64,000 nucleotides of DNA, from positions 124,001 to 188,000 of the forward strand of contig NZ_QJRP01000004.1 of assembly GCF_003205295.1 (NCBI RefSeq), in the 5' to 3' direction. Of the stretch, positions 6,431 to 15,223 are shown piece after piece. A program made the position numbers and the translations under genes. How positions within the stretch are numbered: position 1 is the stretch's first letter; each line of letters starts with the position of its first letter. Source of the DNA: Pseudomonas mosselii (lineage in GTDB: Bacteria; Pseudomonadota; Gammaproteobacteria; Pseudomonadales; Pseudomonadaceae). The notes under the pieces are model-generated. The model was not told the origin of the DNA. It searched no databases and worked only from the letters and a program-made list of their open reading frames with translations.

Positions 6431-7098
6431 TGCCCGGCCTCCCCATCGCCGATCAAGCGGCCGCGTTGCAGCGTCAGCATGCGGTGGCGCATGCGCGCGA
6501 TCAGCGCCAGGTCGTGACTGGCGATCAACACCGTGGTGCCCAGGCGGTTGATGTCCTCGAACACGCCCATGATCTCCGCGGCCAGGCGCGGGTCGAGGTT
6601 GCCGGTGGGCTCGTCCGCCAACAGCAAGGCGGGCTGGTGAACGATGGCGCGGGCGATGCCGACCCGCTGCTGCTGGCCGGTCGACAGGTCGGCCGGGAAC
6701 AACTCACCTTTGTCGCTCAACGACACGCGCTCCAGCGCCGAGTCCACACGCTTGGCGATCTCGGCCTTGGACAGCCCGAGAATCTGCAGCGGCAGCGCGA
6801 TGTTGTTGAACACCGTGCGGTCGAACAGCAACTGGTGGTTCTGGAACACCACGCCGATCTGCCGGCGCAGGAACGGGATCTGTGCGTTGCTGATCTGGCC
6901 CAGGTCCTGCCCGGCCAGCAGCAGCTTGCCGCTGGTCGGACGCTCCATGGCCAACAGCAGGCGCAGCAGGGTGCTCTTGCCGGCGCCGGAGTGGCCGGTG
7001 ACGAACAGGAACTCGCCACGACGCGCCCGGAAGCTCAGTTCGTGCAGGCCGACGTGGCCGTTGGGATAGCGCTTGGCTACCTGTTCGAATCGGATCAT
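6427..7098 (-). CDS. ftsE: Cell division ATP-binding protein FtsE
   Basis: 223-aa ABC ATPase partner of FtsX. Walker A GHSGAGKST is at residues 35-43. The signature LSTGQQQR and Walker B LLLADEPTGNLD follow in the expected order. It starts 4 bp inside the end of ftsY and ends 4 bp inside the start of ftsX, showing translational coupling across the operon. Confidence 0.98.
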   Translation of the reverse strand: MIRFEQVAKRYPNGHVGLHELSFRARRGEFLFVTGHSGAGKSTLLRLLLAMERPTSGKLLLAGQDLGQISNAQIPFLRRQIGVVFQNHQLLFDRTVFNNIALPLQILGLSKAEIAKRVDSALERVSLSDKGELFPADLSTGQQQRVGIARAIVHQPALLLADEPTGNLDPRLAAEIMGVFEDINRLGTTVLIASHDLALIARMRHRMLTLQRGRLIGDGEAGQ

Positions 7099-8675
7099 GA
7101 AGGTTCCCGCTCGGCGAACAGCGCCTTGACGAAGGGTTCGGCCTCGAAGGTGCGCAGGTCGTCGATACCCTCGCCCACACCGATGAAGCGGATCGGGATG
7201 TTGAACTGCTTGGCCAGGGCGAAGATGACACCGCCCTTGGCGGTGCCGTCCAGCTTGGTCAGGGCCAGGCCGGTCAGCTCGACGCTCTGGTTGAAGTACT
7301 TGGCCTGGCTGATGGCGTTCTGCCCGGTACCGGCGTCGAGCACCAGCAGCACCTCGTGGGGCGCCTCGGCGTCGAGCTTGCCGATCACCCGACGGACCTT
7401 CTTCAGCTCTTCCATCAGGTTGTCCTTGGTGTGCAGGCGACCGGCGGTGTCGGCGATCAGCACATCGACGCCCCGGGCCTTGGCGGCCTGCACGGCGTCA
7501 AAGATTACCGAGGCCGAGTCGGCGCCGGTGTGCTGGGCGATTACCGGGATCTGGTTGCGCTCACCCCAGACCTGCAACTGCTCCACCGCCGCAGCGCGGA
7601 AGGTGTCGCCGGCGGCCAGCATGACCTTCTTGCCTTCGAGCTGCAGCTTCTTGGCCAGCTTGCCGATGGTGGTGGTCTTGCCGGCGCCGTTCACGCCGAC
7701 TACCAGGATCACGTAGGGTTTGCTCTGCGCCTCGATCTTCAGCGGCTGCTCGACCGGACGCAGCAAGGCGGCCAGCTCGTCCTGCAGCGACTTGTACAGG
7801 GCGTCGGCGTCGGCCAGCTGCTTGCGGGCGACCTTCTGCGTCAGGTTCTGGACGATGGTCGAGGTGGCCTCGACGCCGACGTCAGCGGTCAGCAGGCGGG
7901 TCTCGATCTCGTCGAGCAGGTCGTCGTCGATGACCTTCTTGCCCAGGAACAGGCTGGCCATACCTTCGCCGATGCTGGCGCTGGTCTTCGACAGGCCCTG
8001 CTTGAGGCGGGCGAAGAAGCCCTGTTTGGCAGGCTCGGCGGCGACTGGCGCAGGATCGACGGCAGCCGGAGCGACAGGCACTTCTGGTTCAGGCTCGACC
8101 ACAGGGGCAACCACCACCGGGGCGGGCTCGGGCACCACCACCTCAGGGGCCGGGCGCTCGGGAATGACCGGCGGCGCCTTGGGTTCGAGGTCCGGCACCA
8201 ATGCAACCGGCTCTTCCGCGACCGGCAGCACCAGGTTGCTCACGGGGGTAGCTGGCGTTGGCTCGGCCTCGACTGCCGGCAGGTCAGTTGCATGCGCGGG
8301 CAAGCCCTCTGCCACAGGAGCCTGCGGCGCCTGTACCTGAACAACAGGCTCAGCCTCGACCACCAAGGCAGGCTCGACCGGGACTTCCGCCGGCACAGGC
8401 TGAGCGGCTTCGACCACCTGGGTGGGTTGCACCACCTGTGGAACAACCGGCTCGGGCTCGACCTGCACGCTTTCCGGCGCGGGCTGGGGTGCCTCGGCCA
8501 GCGGAGCGGGCTGCTCGCCAGGAGGCTGCTGTACCACCGGCGCCTCGACGGGCGGTTGGGGGGCTTGCGGCTGTTCGGCGACAGGTTGCTCCGGCTTCTT
8601 GCGGAACCAGCTGAACAGGCCTTTCTTCTCGCCAGCCGCGGCCGGCGCTTTTTTGTCGTCGTTGGAACCAAACAT
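7095..8675 (-). CDS. ftsY: Signal recognition particle receptor FtsY
   Basis: 526 aa. The C-terminal 300 residues form the SRP GTPase NG domain: GVNGAGKTTTIGKLAKKL, DTFRAAAVEQL, DTAGR and TKLDGTAKGG are all present. It receives ribosome-SRP complexes at the inner membrane. The N-terminal part (about residues 20-215) is an unusually long acidic Pro/Ala/Val/Glu-rich tract with loosely repeated PVVEPEP/VAP units. The tract is low complexity but in frame, and it ends before the conserved GFFARLKQGLSKT start of the N domain. First gene of ftsY-ftsE-ftsX. Confidence 0.97.
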   Translation of the reverse strand: MFGSNDDKKAPAAAGEKKGLFSWFRKKPEQPVAEQPQAPQPPVEAPVVQQPPGEQPAPLAEAPQPAPESVQVEPEPVVPQVVQPTQVVEAAQPVPAEVPVEPALVVEAEPVVQVQAPQAPVAEGLPAHATDLPAVEAEPTPATPVSNLVLPVAEEPVALVPDLEPKAPPVIPERPAPEVVVPEPAPVVVAPVVEPEPEVPVAPAAVDPAPVAAEPAKQGFFARLKQGLSKTSASIGEGMASLFLGKKVIDDDLLDEIETRLLTADVGVEATSTIVQNLTQKVARKQLADADALYKSLQDELAALLRPVEQPLKIEAQSKPYVILVVGVNGAGKTTTIGKLAKKLQLEGKKVMLAAGDTFRAAAVEQLQVWGERNQIPVIAQHTGADSASVIFDAVQAAKARGVDVLIADTAGRLHTKDNLMEELKKVRRVIGKLDAEAPHEVLLVLDAGTGQNAISQAKYFNQSVELTGLALTKLDGTAKGGVIFALAKQFNIPIRFIGVGEGIDDLRTFEAEPFVKALFAEREPS

Positions 8676-8909
8676 GGAAGACGGCTATCTCAGGGTAGCG
8701 ATGCGCCAGCAGTGGCGCATCGGGAATTCTTGAGTCACGCAGAACAGACTACTGTGAAGCCAGCGGGTTCATGCGCAACGTTTTGTCGTAAGGGCCTGCG
8801 GGCCAGAACGGCGACAGGCATGGTCGCCAGGCAACCGGATCAGTATCCTAGCACCTCCTGGCCCGCCGACGCTAAACCCAAGCGGGCCGCCGAACAGGTT
8901 GAACACCGT

Positions 8910-10265
8910 ATGAATGCTCTAGCCCGCCGCGCCGCTGGCCTGTTGCTCGGCACGCTGTGCCTGCCGCTGGCGGCCTTCGCCGCCGATGTGCAACCCACCC
9001 ACGAATTCATCCTCGACAACGGCCTGAAGGTGGTCGTGCGCGAGGATCACCGTGCACCGGTGGTGGTTTCGCAGATCTGGTACAAGGTCGGCTCCAGCTA
9101 CGAGACGCCGGGCCAGACCGGTCTGTCCCATGCCCTGGAACACATGATGTTCAAGGGCAGCGCCAAACTCGGCCCCGGCGAGGCCTCGCGCATCCTGCGC
9201 GATCTCGGCGCCGAGGAGAACGCCTTCACCAGCGACGACTACACCGCCTACTACCAGGTGCTGGCCCGCGACCGCCTGCCGGTGGCCTTCGAGCTGGAAG
9301 CCGACCGCCTGGCCAGCCTACGCCTGCCGGCCGACGAGTTCAGCCGCGAAATAGAGGTGATCAAGGAAGAACGCCGCCTGCGCACCGACGACCAGCCCAA
9401 CGCCAAGGCCTTCGAGCTGTTCCGCGCCATGGCCTACCCGGCCAGCGGCTACCACACCCCGACCATCGGCTGGATGGCCGACCTCGAACGCATGAAGGTC
9501 GAGGAACTGCGCCACTGGTACGAGTCCTGGTACGCGCCGAACAACGCCACCCTGGTGGTGGTCGGCGACGTGAAGCCCGACGAGGTGAAGGCCCTCGCGC
9601 AGAAGTACTTCGGCCCCATCCCCAAACGCGCCGTGCCGCCGAGCAAGCTGCCGCTGGAGCTGGCCGAGCCGGGCCTGCGCCAGCTCACCCTGCACCTGCG
9701 CACGCAACTGCCCAGCCTGGTCTACGGCTTCAACGTGCCCGCCCTGGCCACGGCCAAGGACCCGCGCAACGTCAACGCCCTGCGCCTGATCTCGGCCCTG
9801 CTCGACGGCGGCTACAGCGCCCGCATGCCGGCGCGCCTGGAGCGCGGCCAGGAGCTGGTGGCCGGTGCCTCGTCCAGCTACAACGCCTTCACCCGCGGCG
9901 ACAGCCTGTTCATGATCTCGGCCACGCCCAACGTGCAGAAACACAAGTCCCTGGCCGAAGTGGAAAAAGGCATCTGGCAGTTGCTCGACGAGCTCAAGAC
10001 CACGCCACCAACCGCCGAGGAACTCGAACGCGTACGCGCCCAGGTGATCGCCGGCCTGGTCTACGACCGCGACTCCATCAGCAGCCAGGCCACCACCATC
10101 GGCCAGCTGGAGACCGTCGGCCTGTCCTGGAAACTGATCGACAGCGAGCTCGACGACCTCAAGCGCGTGACCCCGCAGGACATCCAGGCCGCCGCCCGCA
10201 CCTATTTCACCCGCGAACGCCTGAGCGTTGCCCATGTACTGCCCGAGGAGTCCGCTCATGAGTGA
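8910..10265 (+). CDS. M16 family zinc metallopeptidase, catalytic subunit
   Basis: 451 aa with an N-terminal signal peptide (MNALARRAAGLLLGTLCLPLAAFA), so probably periplasmic. The inverted zinc motif HALEH (residues 74-78), with the downstream Glu in the EIEVIKEERR helix, marks an active M16 (pitrilysin/YmxG-type) peptidase. The start at 8910 is chosen because it begins the signal peptide; a long open frame upstream is antisense to ftsY. The next gene overlaps by 8 bp. Substrate not predictable. Confidence 0.9.
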   Translation: MNALARRAAGLLLGTLCLPLAAFAADVQPTHEFILDNGLKVVVREDHRAPVVVSQIWYKVGSSYETPGQTGLSHALEHMMFKGSAKLGPGEASRILRDLGAEENAFTSDDYTAYYQVLARDRLPVAFELEADRLASLRLPADEFSREIEVIKEERRLRTDDQPNAKAFELFRAMAYPASGYHTPTIGWMADLERMKVEELRHWYESWYAPNNATLVVVGDVKPDEVKALAQKYFGPIPKRAVPPSKLPLELAEPGLRQLTLHLRTQLPSLVYGFNVPALATAKDPRNVNALRLISALLDGGYSARMPARLERGQELVAGASSSYNAFTRGDSLFMISATPNVQKHKSLAEVEKGIWQLLDELKTTPPTAEELERVRAQVIAGLVYDRDSISSQATTIGQLETVGLSWKLIDSELDDLKRVTPQDIQAAARTYFTRERLSVAHVLPEESAHE

Positions 10266-11751
10266 TCGCAGCGCACCGCGCTACACCCTGTTCGGCCTGG
10301 CGATCATCGTGCTGGTGGTGGCCGTCGCCGCGCTGCTGGCGCGCCCGGCCCAGTCCGACAGCCAAGGCAAGGCAGACACCGCGGCCCGCCCGGCCAACAC
10401 CCTGCAATCGCTGGCCGAACTTGACGGCAAGGCCCCCAGCCGGCGCCAGCTGAACATCCAAAACTGGACCACCGCCGAAGGCGCCCGCGTGCTGTTCGTC
10501 GAGGCCCGCGAGCTGCCGATGTTCGACCTGCGCGTGACCTTCGCCGCCGGCAGCAGCCAGGACGGCGGCACCCCGGGCCTTGCCACCCTGACCAACGCCA
10601 TGCTCAACGAGGGCGTGGCCGGCAAGGACGTCACCGCCATCGCCGAAGGCTTCGAAGGCCTTGGCGCCGACTTCGGCAACGGTTCGTACCGCGACATGGC
10701 CGTGGCGTCGCTGCGCAGCCTCAGCGCCAGCGACAAGCGCGAGCCGGCGCTGAGGCTGTTCACCGAGGTGGTGGGCCAGCCGGCCTTCCCCGAGGATGCT
10801 CTGAAACGCATCAAGAACCAGCTGCTGGCCGGTTTCGAGTACGAGAAGCAGAACCCGGGCAAGATCGCCGGCAAGACCCTGTTCGCCAACCTCTACGGCA
10901 AACACCCCTACGCCAGCCCCAGCGACGGCACCGCCGAAACCATCCCGGGCATTACCCTGGAACAGCTGCGCGGCTTCCACGCCAAGGCTTATGCTGCCGG
11001 CAACGCGGTGATCGCCCTGGTCGGCGACCTCAGCCGCAGCGAAGCCGAAGCCATTGCCGCCCAGGTCTCCGCCGGCCTGCCCAAGGGCCCGGCCCTGGCC
11101 AAGCCCGAGCAGCCTGTCGAGCCCAAGCCGGGCCAGACTCATATCGACTTCCCGTCCAAGCAGACCCACCTGATGCTGGCCGAGCTGGGCATCGACCGTA
11201 ACGATCCGGACTGGCCGGCCCTGTCGCTGGGCAACCAGATCCTCGGTGGCGGCGCCTTCGGCACCCGCCTGATGAGCGAAGTGCGCGAAAAGCGCGGCCT
11301 GACCTACGGCGTGTACTCGGTGTTCAGCCCGATGCAGGTGCGCGGCCCGTTCATGATCAACCTGCAGACCCGCGCCGAGCTCAGCGAGGGCACGCTCAAG
11401 CTGGTCCGGGATATCCTTGCCGACTACCTCAAGAGCGGCCCGACCCAGCAGGAGCTGGACGATGCCAAACGCGAGCTGGCCGGCAGCTTCCCGCTGTCCA
11501 ACGCCAGCAATGCCAGCATCGTCGGCCAGCTGGGCGCGATCGGCTTCTACAACCTGCCGCTGAGCTGGCTGGAAGACTTCATGCAGCAGTCCCAGGCGCT
11601 GACCGTCGAGCAGGTCAAGGCCGCCATGAACAAGCACCTCGCGGCGGACAAGCTGGTGATCGTCACCGTCGGCCCGAAGGTAGCCCAGCAGCCCCTGCCG
11701 GCCCCCACTGACAAACCCGCCGAGCAGCCGCTCGGCGTACCGGAGCACTAA
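10258..11751 (+). CDS. M16 family peptidase-like protein, non-catalytic partner
   Basis: 497 aa with an N-terminal membrane anchor (YTLFGLAIIVLVVAVAALLA). The fold is that of M16 proteins (GTRLMSEVREKRGLTYGVYSVFSP near the C-terminus), but the place of the HxxEH motif reads LATLTNAMLNEG, so zinc ligands are missing. Pairs of one active and one inactive M16 protein encoded together are known to form heterodimers. It overlaps the catalytic gene by 8 bp and ends 1 bp inside rsmD. Confidence 0.88.
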   Translation: MSDRSAPRYTLFGLAIIVLVVAVAALLARPAQSDSQGKADTAARPANTLQSLAELDGKAPSRRQLNIQNWTTAEGARVLFVEARELPMFDLRVTFAAGSSQDGGTPGLATLTNAMLNEGVAGKDVTAIAEGFEGLGADFGNGSYRDMAVASLRSLSASDKREPALRLFTEVVGQPAFPEDALKRIKNQLLAGFEYEKQNPGKIAGKTLFANLYGKHPYASPSDGTAETIPGITLEQLRGFHAKAYAAGNAVIALVGDLSRSEAEAIAAQVSAGLPKGPALAKPEQPVEPKPGQTHIDFPSKQTHLMLAELGIDRNDPDWPALSLGNQILGGGAFGTRLMSEVREKRGLTYGVYSVFSPMQVRGPFMINLQTRAELSEGTLKLVRDILADYLKSGPTQQELDDAKRELAGSFPLSNASNASIVGQLGAIGFYNLPLSWLEDFMQQSQALTVEQVKAAMNKHLAADKLVIVTVGPKVAQQPLPAPTDKPAEQPLGVPEH

Positions 11752-12365
11752 TGGCAAGACCCAACACCCCAGCGCGCCCGGCACCGGGCGCCAGCAAGGG
11801 CCCCGGCCAACTGCGCATCATCGCCGGCGAGTGGCGCAGCCGCCGCCTGGCCGTGCCGGATGGCGAAGGCCTGCGGCCGACACCCGATCGCGTGCGCGAG
11901 ACCCTGTTCAACTGGCTGGCGCCGCATATCGAAGGCGCCTTGGTGCTCGATGCCTTCACCGGTAGCGGCGCGCTGGTGCTGGAGGCTTTGTCCCGGGGCG
12001 CCGAGAACGCAGTAGCGTTGGACAGCAACCCGGCCGCCATCGCCAATCTCAAGAACAACCTCGAGCTGCTGCGCTGCCCGCGCGGGCAGATCCTGCAGAC
12101 CGACGCCCTGCGCTACCTGCAAGGCCCGGCCAAGCAGCAGTTCGACGTGGTGTTCCTCGACCCGCCGTTCCACCAGGACCTGCTGGCCAACACCTGCAAC
12201 CTGCTGGAGCAGGGCCAGTGGCTGCGCGAGCAGGCGTGGATCTACACCGAAAGCGAAGCCGTGCCCTCCTCGCTGTCGATGCCGGGCAACTGGCGCCTGC
12301 ATCGCGAGAAGAAGACCGGCCAGGTGCACTACGCATTGTGGCAACGAGCGGGCACCGACCAATAG
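11751..12365 (+). CDS. rsmD: 16S rRNA (guanine966-N2)-methyltransferase
   Basis: 204 aa. The SAM site DAFTGSG is at residues 67-73 and the catalytic DPPF motif at 137-140, followed by HQDLLANTC as in RsmD. The RPTPDRVRETLFNWL motif near residue 42 is typical. It methylates G966 in the 30S precursor. The start codon shares one base with the stop of the M16 gene, so it is likely cotranscribed. Confidence 0.95.
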   Translation: MARPNTPARPAPGASKGPGQLRIIAGEWRSRRLAVPDGEGLRPTPDRVRETLFNWLAPHIEGALVLDAFTGSGALVLEALSRGAENAVALDSNPAAIANLKNNLELLRCPRGQILQTDALRYLQGPAKQQFDVVFLDPPFHQDLLANTCNLLEQGQWLREQAWIYTESEAVPSSLSMPGNWRLHREKKTGQVHYALWQRAGTDQ

Positions 12366-12425
12366 CGCAGGTACAACGGCGATGTTTCATGGCACTCTAG
12401 GCTGGCACATCACGAGTCGCCCAGC

Positions 12426-13418
12426 ATGCCCAGCCTCACTGCCACCTTCCGCCCGGCCGCCGGCCTGTCCAACCCCCACCTGCAGACACTGTGGGGGCCT
12501 CTCTGGCGCAAACTCCCGGACCTGCCACGCAACCGCGAGCGCCTGTGGCTGGCCGACGGCGACTTCCTCGACCTCGACTGGCACGGGCCACACCAGCCCG
12601 ACACGCCGCTGGTGCTGGTGCTCCATGGCCTCACCGGCTCGTCCAGCTCGCCCTACGTCAAAGGCTTGCAACTTGCCTTGCAGGGGCGTGGCTGGGCCAG
12701 CGTCGCGGTGAACTGGCGCGGCTGCTCGGGCGAGCCGAACCTGCTGGCGCGCAGCTACCACTCCGGCGCCAGCGAAGACCTGGCCGAGACCATCCGCCAC
12801 CTGCGAGCGCAGCGGCCCCTGGCGCCGCTGTATGCCGTGGGCTACTCGCTGGGCGGCAATGTGCTGCTCAAATACCTGGGGGAAAGTGGCTCAGCCAGCC
12901 AACTGGAAGCGGCGGTGGCGGTGTCGGTGCCATTTCGCCTGGACCAGTGCGCCGACCGCATCGGCCTGGGATTCTCGAAGATCTACCAGGCGCATTTCAT
13001 GCGCGCGATGCTGGCATACGTGCAGGACAAGCAGCGGCACTTCAAGGACAAGGGGCACCATGAGGGGCTGGCGACCCTCGAACGCCTGGGGCCGTTGCAT
13101 AACCTGCGTACCTTCTGGGACTTCGATGGCAAGGTGACCGCGCCGCTCAATGGCTTCAGCGATGCCCATGACTACTACCGCCGGGCGTCCAGCCGCTATT
13201 ACCTGGGAGAGAACCGCACGCCGACGCTGATCATCCATGCTGCCGATGATCCGTTCGTGTTCGGTCATAGCTTGCCGGCTGCGGACGAACTGGCGCCACT
13301 GACGCAGTTCGAACTGCACAAGCGCGGTGGTCATGTGGGGTTCGTCGAGGGTAGCCTGCGCAATCCGGGGTATTACCTGGAGCGGCGGATTCCGCAATGG
13401 CTGATGGACGGGCCCTAG
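12426..13418 (+). CDS. Alpha/beta hydrolase, YheT family
   Basis: 330 aa. The family-specific start (AAGLSNPHLQTLWG), oxyanion segment LVLVLHGLTGSSSSPY and nucleophile elbow GYSLGGN (Ser141) are present. The acid DDPF and His near KRGGHVGFVEG complete a normal triad. YheT-type proteins are putative esterases with poorly defined substrates. It is 60 bp after rsmD. An inverted REP pair follows. Confidence 0.9.
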   Translation: MPSLTATFRPAAGLSNPHLQTLWGPLWRKLPDLPRNRERLWLADGDFLDLDWHGPHQPDTPLVLVLHGLTGSSSSPYVKGLQLALQGRGWASVAVNWRGCSGEPNLLARSYHSGASEDLAETIRHLRAQRPLAPLYAVGYSLGGNVLLKYLGESGSASQLEAAVAVSVPFRLDQCADRIGLGFSKIYQAHFMRAMLAYVQDKQRHFKDKGHHEGLATLERLGPLHNLRTFWDFDGKVTAPLNGFSDAHDYYRRASSRYYLGENRTPTLIIHAADDPFVFGHSLPAADELAPLTQFELHKRGGHVGFVEGSLRNPGYYLERRIPQWLMDGP

Positions 13419-13451
13419 TCCCCTCCCAGGAATATGGCTCAGGGTGGGCTT

Positions 13452-13515
13452 CGTGGGAGCGGGCTTGCCCCGCGATGGCATCGCCAGCCCATCGCGGGGC
13501 AAGCCCGCTCCCACG
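13452..13515. repeat. Inverted REP-type element between convergent genes
   Basis: CGTGGGAGCGGGCTTGCCCC... and its inverted copy ending GGCAAGCCCGCTCCCACG form a stem of nearly 30 bp around a short loop. It is of the P. putida REP type and sits between the hydrolase and sseA stops, where it may act as a bidirectional terminator or mRNA stabiliser. Confidence 0.9.
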
Positions 13516-13522
13516 TTATCAA

Positions 13523-14377
13523 TCAATCGCCAGTGGCCACGCCGCGCTGCGAATCGTTGATCCACTCACTCCACGACCCGGCATACAACCGCCCCAGCGG
13601 GTACCCCGCAAGCGCCAGGGCAAACAGATTGTGGCATGCGGTCACGCCAGAGCCGCAATAGGCCACCAGGTCCTGCGGTGAACGGCCAGCCAGCTTTTCG
13701 GCAAAACGCTGCTTCAGCGTGTCAGCCGGCAGGAAACGCCCGTCAGCGTCAAGGTTGTCGGTGAATGCCGCGCACTGGGCGCCCGGAATGTGCCCGGCCA
13801 CCGGGTCGATCGGCTCCACCTCGCCACGAAAACGCGCCAGCCCGCGGGCATCGATCAGGGTCAGCGCCGGATCGTCCAGGCGCTTGCCCAGGTGCGTGGC
13901 GTCGATCAGCAGCTTCATGTCCGGCTCGCCGCTGAACGTCCCCTCGCGACGCACGGGCGGGTCCAGGCTCAACGGCAGATGGGCGGCATGCCAGGCCTTC
14001 AGGCCGCCATCGAGAATGAACACCGCATCGCGCTTGCCCAGCCAGGCCAGCAGCCACCAGGCGCGGGCGGCGAAGGCGCCGGGACCGTCGTCGTAGAGCA
14101 CCACCTGGCTGTCGTTGTCCACGCCCCATTCGCGCAGGCGTTCCACCAGCCGCTGCGGATCGGGCAACGGGTGACGCCCCGTGCGGCCCTTGACCACCGG
14201 CCCGCTCAGGTCACGCTCGAGGTCGGCGAAATGCGCCCCGGCGATATGCCCCTCGGCATAGCTGCGTTGGCCGTAGTCGACGTCCTCCAGGGCAAAGCGG
14301 CAATCGAGGATCACCAGGCCGGGCGCGTCCAGGCGTTCGGCCAGCTGTTGCGGGGTGATCAGTTGCGCAAGGGGCAT
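13523..14377 (-). CDS. sseA: Sulfurtransferase (two-domain rhodanese, SseA type)
   Basis: 284 aa with two rhodanese domains. The active-site loop of the second domain is CGSGVTAC (residues 241-248, catalytic Cys241), the form found in thiosulfate/3-mercaptopyruvate sulfurtransferases. The start at MPLAQLITPQQLAERL is preferred over a 13-codon extension overlapping the TetR gene end. It probably has a cytoplasmic role in sulfur transfer or cyanide detoxification; substrate preference cannot be read from sequence. Confidence 0.9.
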   Translation of the reverse strand: MPLAQLITPQQLAERLDAPGLVILDCRFALEDVDYGQRSYAEGHIAGAHFADLERDLSGPVVKGRTGRHPLPDPQRLVERLREWGVDNDSQVVLYDDGPGAFAARAWWLLAWLGKRDAVFILDGGLKAWHAAHLPLSLDPPVRREGTFSGEPDMKLLIDATHLGKRLDDPALTLIDARGLARFRGEVEPIDPVAGHIPGAQCAAFTDNLDADGRFLPADTLKQRFAEKLAGRSPQDLVAYCGSGVTACHNLFALALAGYPLGRLYAGSWSEWINDSQRGVATGD

Positions 14378-14412
14378 GACAATCTCCTGATGAATGGCTC
14401 GAAGACCCCGGA

Positions 14413-15078
14413 TCACTGCTCCAGGGCCTGGTTGAACGGGACATGGAACTCATCGCACAACGCCTGCACCGCGGCTCGCGAGCCTGGGGTGACATACCCC
14501 AGTTCCAGCACCACCACCTGATAGACGCCGCGCATGAACGCTTCTTCACCCAGGTGCGCGCAATGCTCGCGGGTGGTGCTGAGAAAACGCACCCAGGAGG
14601 TCAGCACGATCCAGGCGTTGATGGTCAGCGACTCGATCTGCGGGCCATCCATGCTCAGGATGCCGGCCTCGACGAAGCCCCGGTAGATCGCCTGCCCCTG
14701 CAGCAGGCAGCGCCGCGAGAAGCGCCGGTAACGGGCGGCCAGCTCCGGGTCGCTGTCGAGCAGGTGCTCCAGGTCGCGGTGCAGGAAACGGTAGTTCCAC
14801 ATCGCCGCCAGCAGCGCCTTGAGGTAGAAGCGCTTGTCCTCGACAGTGGCGATGCGGCCCTGGGGCGGACGCAGGAAGCTGTCGACCAGCTCTTCGTACT
14901 GGTTGAACAGCACGGCGATGATCGCCTGCTTGTTGGGGAAGTGGTAGTACAGGTTGCCGGGCGAGATCTCCATGTGCGCGGCAATGTGGTTGGTGCTGAC
15001 GCAACGCTCGCCCTGCTGGTTGAACAGCTCCAGGCTGCTCTGCACGATGCGCTCTCGGGTCTTCATGCGCGGGGCCAT
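14413..15078 (-). CDS. TetR family transcriptional regulator
   Basis: 221 aa. The N-terminal helix-turn-helix reads RERIVQSSLELFNQQGERCVSTNHIAAHMEIS... with NLYYHFPNKQAI as recognition segment. The ligand domain is of the TetR_C type seen in several Pseudomonas lipid or aldehyde metabolism regulators. It is divergent from the aldehyde dehydrogenase gene at 15224, with a near-palindrome between them, so it is probably its repressor. Confidence 0.9.
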   Translation of the reverse strand: MAPRMKTRERIVQSSLELFNQQGERCVSTNHIAAHMEISPGNLYYHFPNKQAIIAVLFNQYEELVDSFLRPPQGRIATVEDKRFYLKALLAAMWNYRFLHRDLEHLLDSDPELAARYRRFSRRCLLQGQAIYRGFVEAGILSMDGPQIESLTINAWIVLTSWVRFLSTTREHCAHLGEEAFMRGVYQVVVLELGYVTPGSRAAVQALCDEFHVPFNQALEQ

Positions 15079-15182
15079 GCTCAGCTCCAGTCTCCAGCTT
15101 GATTGATCGGGCCCATCTTACGGCTTCCCGCAGGTCGGGTGCACCGCCGGCCAGGTGAAAAATAGTGCACCATCGTACCAAT

Positions 15183-15198
15183 TAGAGTATATGCTCTA
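15183..15198. promoter_or_regulatory. Candidate TetR operator
   Basis: TAGAG-TATATG-CTCTA, a near-perfect inverted repeat in an AT-rich patch between the divergent TetR and aldehyde dehydrogenase genes. It lies 26 bp before the dehydrogenase ATG, where binding would block initiation. Confidence 0.5.
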
Positions 15199-15223
15199 TT
15201 CAATTATCATCCCCGGAGCCGCC

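Noticed and set aside
7356..8909. Upstream extension of the first M16 peptidase frame
   Set aside because: The extension is antisense to ftsY; the signal peptide and family start fix the ATG at 8910.
13452..13515. CRISPR-like repeat
   Set aside because: The repeats of this type in the window are isolated inverted REP pairs, not regularly spaced direct repeats with unique spacers.
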